A stretch of 64,000 bases of DNA from Chitinimonas sp. BJYL2. Lineage in GTDB: Bacteria > Pseudomonadota > Gammaproteobacteria > Burkholderiales > Chitinimonadaceae. The DNA lies in NCBI RefSeq assembly GCF_027257935.1, contig NZ_JANZKW010000001.1, positions 1,054,001 to 1,118,000 of the forward strand, written 5' to 3'. The position numbers were made by a program, and so were the translations under genes. This document shows positions 54,762 through 64,000 of this stretch, piece after piece. Below the pieces are notes generated by a model that had not been told where the DNA came from, searched no databases, and saw only the letters and a list, made by a program, of their open reading frames with translations. How positions within the stretch are numbered: position 1 is the stretch's first letter; every line of letters begins with the position of its first letter.

Positions 54762-55825
54762 CGGATGATTTCCTCGACGACATCGGCCACGCGGCGGGTG
54801 GCGTCGGGCAGGGCTTGCGCGCGTGCGGCGGTGGCCATGGCCAAGAGGCGCTCGCGGTTCAGCGTTTGCAGTTGTTGAGCAAGCCACTCGGGCGTCAGTG
54901 CGCGCTGCTGGATCAGCAGGGCAGCACCGTGGTCGGCCAGGTAGGCGGCATTGCCAGTCTGGTGGTCATCCACCGCGTGCGGGAAAGGCACGAGGATGGC
55001 ACCCACGCCAGCGGCGGAGAGTTCGGCAATGGTCAGCGCGCCGGCGCGGCAGATCACCAGATCCGCCTCGGCATAGGCCTGCGCCATATTGTCGATGAAG
55101 GGCACGCAGGCACCGGCCACGCCAGCATCGCTGTAGTGCTGGCGCAGCGCGTCGATCTGCTTCTGACCCGCCTGATGCGTAACCAGCGGGCGCTGTGCTT
55201 CGGGCAGCAGTGCCAGCGCCTTGGGGACGACTTCGTTAAGCGCCGCGGCGCCCAGACTGCCGCCCACCACCAGCACGCGCAACGCACCGCTACGGTCAGC
55301 AAAGCGCTCGGCGGGTGCGGGCACCGCTGCGATATCGGTACGCACCGGGTTGCCGACGACTTCGGCTTTGCCCTTGAAGGCACTCGGGAAACCAGCCAGC
55401 ACACGGCGCGCGATATGCGAGAGCACGCGATTCGTCAGGCCCGGTACCGAGTTCTGCTCGTGAATCACCAGCGGACGCCAAAGCAGCAGCGAGGCAATGC
55501 CGCCGGGGAAGGCGGTAAAACCTCCGAAGCCGATCAACGCTTGGGGGCGGTGGCGATAGATGGCGGCACAGGCTTTCAGCAAGGCTCGGGCTTGTTCGAG
55601 CGGCAGCATCAGCTTGCGGACAAGGCCCTGACCGCGTACGCCGGCCACGGGCAGCAGCTCGATCGGGATGCCGTGGCGCGGCACGAGGTCGGCTTCCATC
55701 TTGCCGGCGGCACCCAGCCAGACGATGTGCCAGCCACGCGCCTGCATTTCCTTGGCGACGGCGAGCGCCGGGAAGATATGACCGCCAGTACCGCCGGCCA
55801 TGACCATGAGGGTACGCGTGCTCAT
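54758..55825 (-). CDS. murG: UDP-GlcNAc--lipid I GlcNAc transferase
   Basis: The 355-residue peripheral membrane glycosyltransferase makes lipid II from lipid I. It has the N-terminal [20 protein letters not shown], the hydrophobic [14 protein letters not shown] patch and the C-terminal [13 protein letters not shown] and [17 protein letters not shown]. The start at 55825 is used; longer readings run into ftsW. It overlaps ftsW and murC by 4 nt each. Confidence 0.97.
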   Translation of the reverse strand: MSTRTLMVMAGGTGGHIFPALAVAKEMQARGWHIVWLGAAGKMEADLVPRHGIPIELLPVAGVRGQGLVRKLMLPLEQARALLKACAAIYRHRPQALIGFGGFTAFPGGIASLLLWRPLVIHEQNSVPGLTNRVLSHIARRVLAGFPSAFKGKAEVVGNPVRTDIAAVPAPAERFADRSGALRVLVVGGSLGAAALNEVVPKALALLPEAQRPLVTHQAGQKQIDALRQHYSDAGVAGACVPFIDNMAQAYAEADLVICRAGALTIAELSAAGVGAILVPFPHAVDDHQTGNAAYLADHGAALLIQQRALTPEWLAQQLQTLNRERLLAMATAARAQALPDATRRVADVVEEIIR

Positions 55826-56985
55826 ACGGTGTACCCCCGCATCAGCTGGCGGTTTTCCCAGTCCACACGCAACAGCACGGCCAGCGCGACCAGGTTCATC
55901 AGGATGCCGGAGCCGCCAAAGGACAGCAGCGGCAGGGTCAGACCTTTGGTGGGCAGGATGCCGACATTGACGCCAATATTGATGATGGTCTGCACGCCTA
56001 GCCAGATGCCGATGCCCTGCGCCACCAGCGCGGCGTAGTAGCGTTCGAGCTTGGCGGCCTGGATGCCGATGGCGAAGGCGCGGAACACGACCCAGGCAAA
56101 CAGCAGCACGACCACGCTGATGCCGATGAAGCCGAATTCCTCGCCGATGATGGCCATCAGGAAGTCGGTATGCGCTTCGGGCAGGTAACTCAGCTTTTCG
56201 ACCGAGCCGCCCAGGCCCACGCCGGTCCACTCGCCACGGCCGAAAGCGATCAGGCTGTGGCTGAGCTGGTAGCCCTTGCCGTAAGGGTCTTTCCATGGGT
56301 CCATGAAGCCGACCACACGGGCCATGCGATAAGGCTCGATGACAATGAACAGCACAAAGCCCATCAACAGCATGATCACCAGACCGCCGAACAGCCGCCA
56401 GTCGAAACCGCCGAGGAACAGCGTGCCCATCGCGATCGCCGTAATCACGGCCAGCGCGCCGAAGTCGGGCTCGGCCAGCAGCAGCACCCCGGTGAACAGC
56501 ATCACCATGAACATGGGGAAGAAACCCTTGACCAGGCTGTGCATGTAGGCGGCTTTGCGCACCGTGTAATCCGCGGCGTAGAGCACGACGAAGAACTTCA
56601 TCGCCTCGGAGGGCTGGAAGTTGACGACGAACAGGCTCAGCCAGCGCCGTGATCCATTGACCTCACGGCCTATACCCGGGATCAGAACCAGGATCAGCAG
56701 GGCCATCCCCAGCAGGAACAGGTACGGCGAGTATTGCTGCCAGAAGCGGAGCGGGATCTGGAACACGACCACCGCCGCCGTCATGGCCACGGCCAGGAAG
56801 ATGCCATGGCGGACCAGATAGTAGGTCGAGCGAAAGCCCGTGTCCTTGTCCACCTCGGCGGCGGCAATCGACGCCGAGTACACCATCACCAGCCCGATCG
56901 CGAGCAGCAGCAAGACCGACCAGACCAGAGACTGGTCATAGCCGAGCATCGCGGGGCGTTGGCGGATGGCCTGGAACAGCTTCAC
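55822..56985 (-). CDS. ftsW: Peptidoglycan glycosyltransferase FtsW
   Basis: The 387-residue SEDS polymerase has about ten helices, the start [26 protein letters not shown], the catalytic [14 protein letters not shown] and the C-terminal [26 protein letters not shown]. It polymerises septal glycan with FtsI. It overlaps murG by 4 nt and follows murD by 4 nt. Confidence 0.97.
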   Translation of the reverse strand: MKLFQAIRQRPAMLGYDQSLVWSVLLLLAIGLVMVYSASIAAAEVDKDTGFRSTYYLVRHGIFLAVAMTAAVVVFQIPLRFWQQYSPYLFLLGMALLILVLIPGIGREVNGSRRWLSLFVVNFQPSEAMKFFVVLYAADYTVRKAAYMHSLVKGFFPMFMVMLFTGVLLLAEPDFGALAVITAIAMGTLFLGGFDWRLFGGLVIMLLMGFVLFIVIEPYRMARVVGFMDPWKDPYGKGYQLSHSLIAFGRGEWTGVGLGGSVEKLSYLPEAHTDFLMAIIGEEFGFIGISVVVLLFAWVVFRAFAIGIQAAKLERYYAALVAQGIGIWLGVQTIINIGVNVGILPTKGLTLPLLSFGGSGILMNLVALAVLLRVDWENRQLMRGYTV

Positions 56986-56989
56986 GGCA

Positions 56990-58363
56990 TCAGGCTCCCA
57001 ATGCCTTCACGGCTGAAATGAACACTTCAGCGCGGTGAGCGTAGTTCTTGAACATGTCGAGGCTGGCGCAGGCGGGCGACATGAGTACCACGTCACCGTC
57101 GTGTGCTTCGGCCGCGGCCAGTTTGACAGCGGCTTCCATGTTATCGGCTCGGATCAGCTTGATGCCGCTGGGGGCCAGTGCATCGTGCAGTTGCTGGGCG
57201 TCACGGCCGATCAGCACGGCGGCGCGCACCTTGCCACGCACGGCGTCGGCCAGCGGGCGGAAGTCCTGACCCTTGCCGTCGCCACCGGCAATCAGCACGA
57301 CCGGGCGTGTCATCCCTCTGAGCGCGGCTTCGGTCGCACCCACGTTGGTACCCTTGGAGTCGTCGTAGTAATCCACACCACGCACCTGGGCGACGAACTC
57401 GACGCGGTGCGGCAGACCCTTGAAGTGGCGCAGGGCGTTGACCAGTGGCATGGTCGGGAGGCCGATGGCGCGGGTGAGCGCCAGCGCAGCCAGCGCATTG
57501 GCGGCGTTGTGCAGGCCGGCGACGGGCAGCTCGGTGGCCAGCATCAGGGCGTAATCGCCGCAGACCAGCTCGTGGCCCTGGCCGAAGGGGCGCAGGCCGT
57601 ACTCGGTCGGTGAGCGTGGCGCATCCAGCCCGAACCAGAACACCTGCCTGCCGGGGCGCACCATGCCGCGGCAGTAGCCATCTTCACGGTTCAGCACCAT
57701 GGCGCCCAGACCTTCAAAGATGCGCGCCTTGGCCATGGCGTAGTGCAGCATGCTGTCGTAGCGGTCGAGGTGATCCTCGCTGAGGTTGAGCACCGCGGCG
57801 GCATCCGGAGCCAGGCTCAGGGTGGTTTCGAGCTGGAAGCTGGACAGCTCCAGTACCCACACATCCGGCTCGGCCCGTGCGCCGCTGTCGATTTCGCTCA
57901 GCGCATCGAGCACCGGTACGCCGATATTCCCTGCCACGGTGGTGATCAGTCCGGCCGATTCGCACATCGCGCCGACCATGCTGGTCACGGTGGATTTGCC
58001 GTTGGAACCGGTAATCGCAATGATCTTGGCGCGCGATTTGTTGGTATGCAGTGCGCGGGCGAACAGTTCGATATCGCCAATGGCCTCGATACCACGGCGG
58101 ATTGCGTCGGCCACGGCGGGTTCGGCCAGCGATACGCCGGGGCTCACGATCAGACTCTCGGCGCCGGCAAACGTGGTGTCGGTGAACGGGCCAAGCTTGA
58201 CCGGTACATCGGGCAGGCTGGCGCGCAGTTCGGCGAGTCCTGGTGGTTCGGCACGGCTGTCGGCCACGGTGACGACAGCGCCCTGGCGCGCGAGCCAGCG
58301 CGCAGCCGAGAGGCCAGTGGCGCCCAGTCCAACCACAGTGAGGTGTTTGCCTTGCCAGTTCAT
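56990..58363 (-). CDS. murD: UDP-N-acetylmuramoylalanine--D-glutamate ligase
   Basis: The 457-residue Mur ligase adds D-Glu. It has [19 protein letters not shown], the P-loop [47 protein letters not shown] and the C-terminal [20 protein letters not shown]. It sits between mraY and ftsW. Confidence 0.97.
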   Translation of the reverse strand: MNWQGKHLTVVGLGATGLSAARWLARQGAVVTVADSRAEPPGLAELRASLPDVPVKLGPFTDTTFAGAESLIVSPGVSLAEPAVADAIRRGIEAIGDIELFARALHTNKSRAKIIAITGSNGKSTVTSMVGAMCESAGLITTVAGNIGVPVLDALSEIDSGARAEPDVWVLELSSFQLETTLSLAPDAAAVLNLSEDHLDRYDSMLHYAMAKARIFEGLGAMVLNREDGYCRGMVRPGRQVFWFGLDAPRSPTEYGLRPFGQGHELVCGDYALMLATELPVAGLHNAANALAALALTRAIGLPTMPLVNALRHFKGLPHRVEFVAQVRGVDYYDDSKGTNVGATEAALRGMTRPVVLIAGGDGKGQDFRPLADAVRGKVRAAVLIGRDAQQLHDALAPSGIKLIRADNMEAAVKLAAAEAHDGDVVLMSPACASLDMFKNYAHRAEVFISAVKALGA

Positions 58364-58380
58364 CGATGCGTTCTCCGCTA

Positions 58381-59466
58381 TCAGCGCAGCTTCAGCGTGG
58401 CGAGACCCGCCAGCACCAGCAGCATGGTGATGATCCAGAAACGCACGACCACCTGCGTTTCCTTCCAGCCCTTGAGTTCATAGTGGTGATGCAGCGGCGC
58501 CATGCGGAACACACGCTTGCCGGTGAGCTTGAAGCTCGCCACCTGGATCATCACGCTCAGCGCTTCCATGACGAACACGCCGCCCATGATGAACAGCACG
58601 ATTTCCTGGCGCACGATCACGGCCACGGTGCCGAGGCCGGCGCCGAGTGCCAGCGCGCCCACATCGCCCATGAACACCTCGGCGGGATAGGCGTTGAACC
58701 ACAGAAAGCCCAAGCCCGCACCGGCCATCGCCGCGAGGAACACGGCCAGCTCACCGGCGCCGGGGATATGCGGCAGCAAGAGGTAAGCCGCGAACTTGGC
58801 GTTACCGGCTACATAGGCAAAGATCGCCAGCGCCGAGGCCACCATCACGGTGGGCATGATGGCGAGACCATCGAGGCCATCGGTCAGGTTCACCGCATTG
58901 CTGGTGCCCACGATCACGCAGTAGGTCAGCACCACGAAGCCGACCGCGCCAAACGGGTAGGCGATCTGCTTGAAGAACGGGACGATGAACTCGGTGTTGG
59001 CCGGCAAGGTCGCGGTGTTGGCCAGGAAGCCGCCCGCGGCGAGCGCAATCACGCTCTGCCAGACCAGCTTCTGACGTGCCGAGAGGCCTTTGGGATTCTT
59101 CAGCGCGACCTTTTTGTAGTCGTCGATGAAGCCGATGATGCCGTTGCCGAGCGTGACGGCCAGCACCACCCATACATACTTGTTGCTGAGATCCGACCAC
59201 AAGAGCGTGGTCAGCCCGATCGACAACAAGATCAGCGTGCCGCCCATGGTCGGCGTGCCGGCCTTGACCAGATGGGTTTGCGGGCCGTCATCGCGCACGG
59301 CCTGACCCACCTTGAGTTCGGTGAGCTTGCGGATGACCCAAGGGCCAAGCACAAAGCTGATGACCAGTGCGGTCATCGTCGCCAGCACGGCGCGCAGGGT
59401 CAGGTAGTTGAAGACGTTGAACGCCCTCACGTTTTCGCCCAGCAGATTGGCAAGCCAGAGCAACAT
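58381..59466 (-). CDS. mraY: Phospho-MurNAc-pentapeptide transferase MraY
   Basis: The 361-residue polytopic membrane enzyme makes lipid I on undecaprenyl phosphate. It has [15 protein letters not shown], the catalytic [17 protein letters not shown] and [18 protein letters not shown], then [29 protein letters not shown]. Ten helices. An AGGAAGGA site precedes the ATG and the murF stop is 1 nt away. Confidence 0.97.
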   Translation of the reverse strand: MLLWLANLLGENVRAFNVFNYLTLRAVLATMTALVISFVLGPWVIRKLTELKVGQAVRDDGPQTHLVKAGTPTMGGTLILLSIGLTTLLWSDLSNKYVWVVLAVTLGNGIIGFIDDYKKVALKNPKGLSARQKLVWQSVIALAAGGFLANTATLPANTEFIVPFFKQIAYPFGAVGFVVLTYCVIVGTSNAVNLTDGLDGLAIMPTVMVASALAIFAYVAGNAKFAAYLLLPHIPGAGELAVFLAAMAGAGLGFLWFNAYPAEVFMGDVGALALGAGLGTVAVIVRQEIVLFIMGGVFVMEALSVMIQVASFKLTGKRVFRMAPLHHHYELKGWKETQVVVRFWIITMLLVLAGLATLKLR

Positions 59467-59467
59467 A

Positions 59468-60853
59468 TCAGTGTCCTTCCTGCTCGGTCGCAGTCAGTGC
59501 GTCGACCACCTGTTCCATGCGCATGAAGCGCGAACCCTTCACCAGTACGGTGGCGTCGGGGGTCAATTGGCTTTGCAAGGCCGCTGCCAGTGCGGCGTGG
59601 CTGTCGAACCACTGGCCGCCCTCGCCAAACGCGGTCACCGCATGGCGCATGCTCTCGCCCACCGCGTACAGGGCGGGTAGCCCTTTGCTGCGCGCATAGC
59701 TGCCCAGTTCGGCATGGCGGGCGGCGATATTGTCGGTTTCGCCGATATCACCGAGCACCAGCCAGCGTGGGCCGCTTTGGCTGGCCAGCACATCCATCGC
59801 GGCGTGCATCGAATCGGGGTTGGCGTTGTAGCTGTCGTCGATGACCAGCGCACCGTTGCTTGCACGCTTTTGCTGCAAGCGGCCCTTGCTGCCGGCAAAG
59901 CGCGCCAGGCCTGCGGCGATGCCGGCCACATCGAGGCCCAGCGCATGACAGACCGCAGCGCAGGCCAGCGCGTTGCGCACGTTGTGCAGGCCCGGCGTGG
60001 GCAGGGTCAGCGCGGCTTCGCCGGTGGGGGTGATCAGCGTGAACTGGCTGCTGAGTGCGCCGGCGGCCAGATCGCGTGCCTGTACTTGACCTTGCAGCAA
60101 GCCAAAGCCGAGGATGCGGCGCGACTTATTGAGGCTTTTCCAGTAGTCGGCGAAGTCATCGTCAAGGTTGACTAAAGCCGTACCCTGATTGGTGAGGCTC
60201 TCGAAAATCTCGCCCTTGGCCTGGGCAATACCGGCCACCGAGCCGAGGTTGCCGATATGGGCGGTGCCGGCGTTGTTGACCATTGCCACATCGGGCAGCG
60301 CCAGCCGGCTCAGGTAGGCAATCTCGCCGAAATGGTTCATGCCCATCTCGATCACGGCATAGCGGTGGGCGGCGCGCAGGCGCAGCAGCATCAGCGGCAC
60401 GCCGAGGTGATTGTTGAGGTTACCGCTGGTGGCCAGCACGGCATCGTCGCCGACGGCATGGCGAAGCACGGTGGCGACCATGTCCTTGACGGTGGTTTTG
60501 CCGCTGGAGCCGGTAATGGCCACCACAGGCAGGCTGAACTTGCGGCGCCAGGCTTGGGCCAGTGCGCCCAGTGCTGCGACGGTGTCGGCGACTTCAATGA
60601 CCGGTGCATCGGCCGGCAAGCCCGCCAGCCGCGGATGGCCCGCTTCTACCAGCGCCCCCACGGCACCTTGTGCCAAGGCGGTTGCCACAAAATCATGGCC
60701 GTCGAAGCGGTCGCCCTTGATGGCCACGAACAGATCGCCAGCACGGATATCGCGACTGTCGCTGCTGACGCGCGTGTACACGGCCTCGCCACCCGCGCGT
60801 AGCGGGGCGGCAAGATCCAGAGCGGCGGCGTGCAGGCTTTGCATGGCAGACAT
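59468..60853 (-). CDS. murF: UDP-MurNAc-tripeptide--D-Ala-D-Ala ligase
   Basis: The 461-residue Mur ligase adds the D-Ala-D-Ala dipeptide. It has the N-terminal [24 protein letters not shown], the P-loop [29 protein letters not shown] and [18 protein letters not shown]. Its start overlaps the murE stop by one base. Confidence 0.97.
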   Translation of the reverse strand: MSAMQSLHAAALDLAAPLRAGGEAVYTRVSSDSRDIRAGDLFVAIKGDRFDGHDFVATALAQGAVGALVEAGHPRLAGLPADAPVIEVADTVAALGALAQAWRRKFSLPVVAITGSSGKTTVKDMVATVLRHAVGDDAVLATSGNLNNHLGVPLMLLRLRAAHRYAVIEMGMNHFGEIAYLSRLALPDVAMVNNAGTAHIGNLGSVAGIAQAKGEIFESLTNQGTALVNLDDDFADYWKSLNKSRRILGFGLLQGQVQARDLAAGALSSQFTLITPTGEAALTLPTPGLHNVRNALACAAVCHALGLDVAGIAAGLARFAGSKGRLQQKRASNGALVIDDSYNANPDSMHAAMDVLASQSGPRWLVLGDIGETDNIAARHAELGSYARSKGLPALYAVGESMRHAVTAFGEGGQWFDSHAALAAALQSQLTPDATVLVKGSRFMRMEQVVDALTATEQEGH

Positions 60854-62349
60854 CAGTTCAAGGGTTTCCAGACGGCTAGCGCGGCCATCGCGTGGTGTTC
60901 ATCGCTGAACGGGTGCTTGACCCCGTTCACGTCTTGATATTCCTCATGGCCCTTGCCGGCGATCAGCACCACATCGCCGACCTGGGCGATCTCGATGGCG
61001 GAACGTATGGCGGCGGCTCGGTCACTCTGTACCGTGTAGTCCCCGCGCAGTTGTGTATCCGCTGCGGCACCGTCCACGCCGTCGACAATGTCGCGGATGA
61101 TGCGTTTGGGATCTTCGGTACGCGGGTTATCGCTGGTGACGATCACGGTATCGGCCCAGGAACAGGCAATGCGCCCCATGATCGGGCGCTTGCCGCGATC
61201 ACGGTCACCGCCGCAACCGAATACGCAATACAGCCTGCCCACCTGCGGCATGGCTTCACGCAGGGTGATCAGCGCCTTCTCGAGCGCATCGGGCGTGTGG
61301 GCGTAGTCCACCACCACAAGAGGTTTGCTGTCGCCGCCAAGCCGCTGCATGCGACCCTTGGCCGAGACGATCTGGCCAAGTACGGCCACGGCGGTATCGA
61401 GCGACACCCCGCTCTTGAGCAAGACACCCAGGCAGGCCAGCAGGTTGTAAGCGTTAAAGCGACCCACCAGCGAGCTGCGCAGCTCGGCCTTGCCCCATGG
61501 CGAGTCGATGGCGATATGCAGACCGTCGAGGCTGGCATCGATGCGGGTGGCACGCAGCTCGCCGCCGTCCATGCCATAGCCGAGCGCCAAGCCGGCGGGC
61601 AGCGTGGCCAGCAGCTCCGCGCCGAAGGGGTCGTCGGCATTGATGACGGCGGCTTTCAGGCCCTCCCACTCGAACAGCTTGCGTTTGGCGGCGCCGTAGC
61701 TGGCCATATCGCCGTGGTAGTCGAGGTGATCGCGGGTCAGATTGGTGAACACGCCGATATCAAACGCCACGCCGTGGGCGCGGCCCTGGTCGAGCGCGTG
61801 CGAGCTGACTTCCATGCTCAGATGGCTGGCGCCCTGTGCACGGTAATCGGCGATCAGGGTTTGCAGCGTCAGGGCATCCGGCGTGGTGTGGCTGGCATCT
61901 CCCAGCGCATCGATAAAGCCGTAACCGATGGTGCCGATCAGCATGGCTTTGTGTTGCAGCAGGCCGAATGCCTGCGCCAGCCAGTGCGCGCAGCTGGTTT
62001 TGCCGTTGGTGCCGGTGACGCCCACGCACCACATGTCCCGGCTGGGTTCGCCGGCCAGATGGGCGGCGATCAGGCCTGCTTGCAAGCGCAGCTGAGGTAC
62101 GCCCAGATTCGACACGGCGTCATGCTCGGCCGGCCAGGCAAAGCCTTCGCTTTCCCACAGGATGGCGCTGGCACCGCGGGCGATGGCGGCAACCAGATGC
62201 TGGCGGCCATCGGCACGCTCACCTGGAAAAGCCAGAAAGACATCGCCGGGCTGAATCTGGCGGCTGTCCATGCGCAGGGTGCGCCCGGTCGCCAGGGGGG
62301 TGATGGCGGCCAGATCCAGGGGCGGGAGGGGGATGGAGACCGGCTTCAC
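60853..62349 (-). CDS. murE: UDP-MurNAc-dipeptide--meso-diaminopimelate ligase
   Basis: The 498-residue Mur ligase adds the third stem residue. It has DSRQIQPGDVFLAFPGERADG, the P-loop GTNGKTSCAHWLAQAF and TPDALTLQTLIADYRAQGASH. The DNPR motif in TSDNPRTEDPKRI marks meso-diaminopimelate specificity. It follows ftsI with an overlap of 4 nt. Confidence 0.97.
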   Translation of the reverse strand: MKPVSIPLPPLDLAAITPLATGRTLRMDSRQIQPGDVFLAFPGERADGRQHLVAAIARGASAILWESEGFAWPAEHDAVSNLGVPQLRLQAGLIAAHLAGEPSRDMWCVGVTGTNGKTSCAHWLAQAFGLLQHKAMLIGTIGYGFIDALGDASHTTPDALTLQTLIADYRAQGASHLSMEVSSHALDQGRAHGVAFDIGVFTNLTRDHLDYHGDMASYGAAKRKLFEWEGLKAAVINADDPFGAELLATLPAGLALGYGMDGGELRATRIDASLDGLHIAIDSPWGKAELRSSLVGRFNAYNLLACLGVLLKSGVSLDTAVAVLGQIVSAKGRMQRLGGDSKPLVVVDYAHTPDALEKALITLREAMPQVGRLYCVFGCGGDRDRGKRPIMGRIACSWADTVIVTSDNPRTEDPKRIIRDIVDGVDGAAADTQLRGDYTVQSDRAAAIRSAIEIAQVGDVVLIAGKGHEEYQDVNGVKHPFSDEHHAMAALAVWKPLN

Positions 62350-64000
62350 ATTTCCTCCGTCGTCTCGGTATTGAGCATGTCCACGACCTGGCTTTGTTGC
62401 GCATCCGGTGCAATGCCCATCATGCGCAAGGAGCCGGCCACCACCGCACTGAAGACCGGGGCGGCGACGTCGCCGCCGTAATACTTGCCGCCTGTAGGCT
62501 CATCGATCATCACCGCGACGATGATGCGTGGCTCGGAAATGGGGGCGATGCCGACAAACGAACCCACATAGCGCTTGGCGGCATAGGTGCCGCCTTCGAG
62601 CTTGTGGGCTGTGCCGGTCTTGCCGCCAACGCGATAGCCGACCACCCTCGATTTGAGGGCGGTTCCACCGGGTTGCGTCACCATTTCGAGCATTTTGCGC
62701 ACCGCCAGGGCCGTTTCCGGCTTGATCACCTGACGCCCCGGCAGGGGCGCCACCAATTTCTGAAAACTGACCGGACGGATTTCGCCATCGGTCGCAAATA
62801 TCTGATAAGCCCGCGCAATCTGCAGCACGCTTACCGAGATGCCATGACCGTACGACATTGTCGCCTGGTCGATAGGCACCCAGTTCTTCCAGGGCCTTAG
62901 ACGGCCCCGCACTTCACCCGGGAAACCACTCTTGGGCAGCTGGCCGAAACCCAAGCTGTCATAGAAGTTCCACAGGTATTCCCTGTCCATCGCGAGTTGC
63001 AGTTTCGATGTCCCGACGTTGCTCGACACCTGGATCACCTGCTCCACCGTGAGCGCACCGTGAGGTTTGGTGTCGTGCACCACATTGGGGCCGATGGCGA
63101 AGTTGCCATTGCCTGTCTGGATGATCGTGTCGGGCTTCGCCGTACCACCATCCAGCGCTGCGGCAGCGGTAAACGGCTTGAGCGTGGAACCCGGCTCGTA
63201 GGTATCCGTCAGTGCACGGTTACGCCGTGTGGCAGGATCCAGCTTCTCCCGTTTGTTGGGGTTGAAGGCCGGCATGTTGGCCAGGGCCAGCACCTCACCG
63301 GTGCGGGCGTCCAGCACCACGATGCTGCCGCCCAGCGCGCGGTTGTCTTCCACCGACTTCTTCAGTTCGCGGTAGGCGAGATACTGGATCTTGCTGTCCA
63401 GGCTCAGCACCAGTGTCTGGCCATCACGCGGCTTCTCGATGCTGGTCACGTCTTCGACGATATAGCCACGCCGGTCCTTGATCACCTGACGGCTGCCGGG
63501 TTTACCGGCCAGCATGGATTCGCGCGTCAGTTCGAAGCCTTCCTGACCTTTGTTGTCGATGCCGGTAAAGCCGATCACATGCGCCATCACCTCGCCTGCC
63601 GGGTAATAGCGGCGGTACTCGGTGAGCTTGGCAATGCCGGGTATGCCCAGGCCGAGCACGCGTTGTGCATCCTCGGGGCTCATCTGCCGGCGCAGATAGA
63701 CGAAATCCCGCTTCTTGTCTGACAGCTTGCGCAGCACGTCCTGCGCGGGCAGCCCCAGTGCCTGCGCCAGATTGGCCAGTTTGGTGGCGCTGAGCACCGG
63801 CACATCGGACGGGCTGGCCCACACCGATTGCACCGGGGTGGAGATGGCCAGCGGCTCGCCATTGCGGTCGGTGATCATGCCGCGGTTGGCTTCCAGGGTG
63901 AGTCTGCGGCTGTAACGCGCCTCACCCTGCTCGCGCAGGAACTCCTCCTTGTAGCCCATCAGGTAGGCGGCGCGGGCAATGAGCACGAGGAATAGCGCCA
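62346..64000 (-). CDS. ftsI: Peptidoglycan D,D-transpeptidase FtsI (PBP3), N-terminus outside window
   Basis: About 551 residues are visible; the reading stays open to the window edge, where the N-terminal membrane helix (ALFLVLIARAAY) continues upstream. The periplasmic enzyme cross-links septal peptidoglycan. It shows the pedestal start RRLTLEANRGMITDRNGEPL, the active-site STLK in YEPGSTLKPFTAA, SSN in VSSNVGTSKL and KTGT in VGGKTGTAHK. A GTG at 63986 would truncate the membrane helix and is not the likely start. It ends overlapping murE by 4 nt. Confidence 0.96.
   Translation of the reverse strand, partial: ALFLVLIARAAYLMGYKEEFLREQGEARYSRRLTLEANRGMITDRNGEPLAISTPVQSVWASPSDVPVLSATKLANLAQALGLPAQDVLRKLSDKKRDFVYLRRQMSPEDAQRVLGLGIPGIAKLTEYRRYYPAGEVMAHVIGFTGIDNKGQEGFELTRESMLAGKPGSRQVIKDRRGYIVEDVTSIEKPRDGQTLVLSLDSKIQYLAYRELKKSVEDNRALGGSIVVLDARTGEVLALANMPAFNPNKREKLDPATRRNRALTDTYEPGSTLKPFTAAAALDGGTAKPDTIIQTGNGNFAIGPNVVHDTKPHGALTVEQVIQVSSNVGTSKLQLAMDREYLWNFYDSLGFGQLPKSGFPGEVRGRLRPWKNWVPIDQATMSYGHGISVSVLQIARAYQIFATDGEIRPVSFQKLVAPLPGRQVIKPETALAVRKMLEMVTQPGGTALKSRVVGYRVGGKTGTAHKLEGGTYAAKRYVGSFVGIAPISEPRIIVAVMIDEPTGGKYYGGDVAAPVFSAVVAGSLRMMGIAPDAQQSQVVDMLNTETTEEM

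Noticed and set aside
53373-54878. Plus-strand frame across murC
   Set aside because: Shadow of a conserved Mur ligase; frame bias explains its length.
60892-62481. Plus-strand frame across murE
   Set aside because: Shadow of a conserved Mur ligase on the other strand, with no own signals.

Overview
The window is about 62% G+C and looks like the chromosome of a Gram-negative betaproteobacterium, probably close to Neisseriales/Chromobacteriaceae or Chitinimonas-type genera. Evidence: a classic dcw (division and cell wall) cluster with a meso-diaminopimelate-type MurE, lpxC next to ftsZ, a gap/pgk/fba glycolytic block, a zapA-6S RNA-fau locus, UbiK, and a BPSS1780-type membrane protein. The genus cannot be fixed from the sequence alone. 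I saw no tRNA, rRNA, CRISPR array, prophage or intact transposase. Most of the window is core chromosome.

Layout. 1-7.2 kb: a partial MerR regulator with a MerR-type operator facing a small membrane protein, a dienelactone hydrolase, rlmF, a secreted DUF1800/DUF1501 pair and a PLP ornithine/lysine decarboxylase. 7.3-18.5 kb: central carbon metabolism (tkt, gap, pgk, fba) with three accessory genes (a Lar-like zinc ribbon, a protein with three TonB-C-like repeats, a membrane coiled-coil zinc-ribbon protein between gap and pgk), a CPA2 antiporter and a methionine-type aminotransferase. 18.6-30.8 kb: membrane and lipid genes (DUF4386, dgkA, BPSS1780 family, Mpo1-like, DUF3141 hydrolase), fadH, a single-chain indolepyruvate ferredoxin oxidoreductase, DinB and a TlpA-like thioredoxin. 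31-37.7 kb: rbgA, a cobalamin-type binding protein, a ZapB-like coiled coil, zapA, 6S RNA, fau, a CDF transporter, an EVE/TauE/Pip operon and a YdcH-like protein. 37.8-47.8 kb: an EAL-HDOD protein, purE-purK-purC, glnK-amtB with a sigma-54 promoter and NtrC-like sites, ubiK and a PAS-GAF-GGDEF-EAL protein. 47.8-64 kb: lpxC and, on the minus strand, ftsI-murE-murF-mraY-murD-ftsW-murG-murC-ddl-ftsQ-ftsA-ftsZ, with many 1-4 nt overlaps.

How the genes work together. The dcw block makes lipid II and assembles the divisome; lpxC commits precursor to lipid A beside it. The glycolytic genes appear to share a TGTAGT/ACTACA operator element upstream of tkt, gap, the gap-pgk linker gene and fba, suggesting one regulator. 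glnK-amtB carries a textbook nitrogen-control promoter.

The most unusual items are non-coding: a 118-bp near-complete inverted repeat just downstream of ftsZ, a family of three GTAGGG...CCCTAC-bounded intergenic repeats, the shared glycolytic motif, a 16-bp palindrome between fadH and the ferredoxin oxidoreductase, and an inverted repeat between purK and purC. The protein-level oddities are the zinc-ribbon membrane protein in the gap-pgk interval and the triple TonB-C-like protein.
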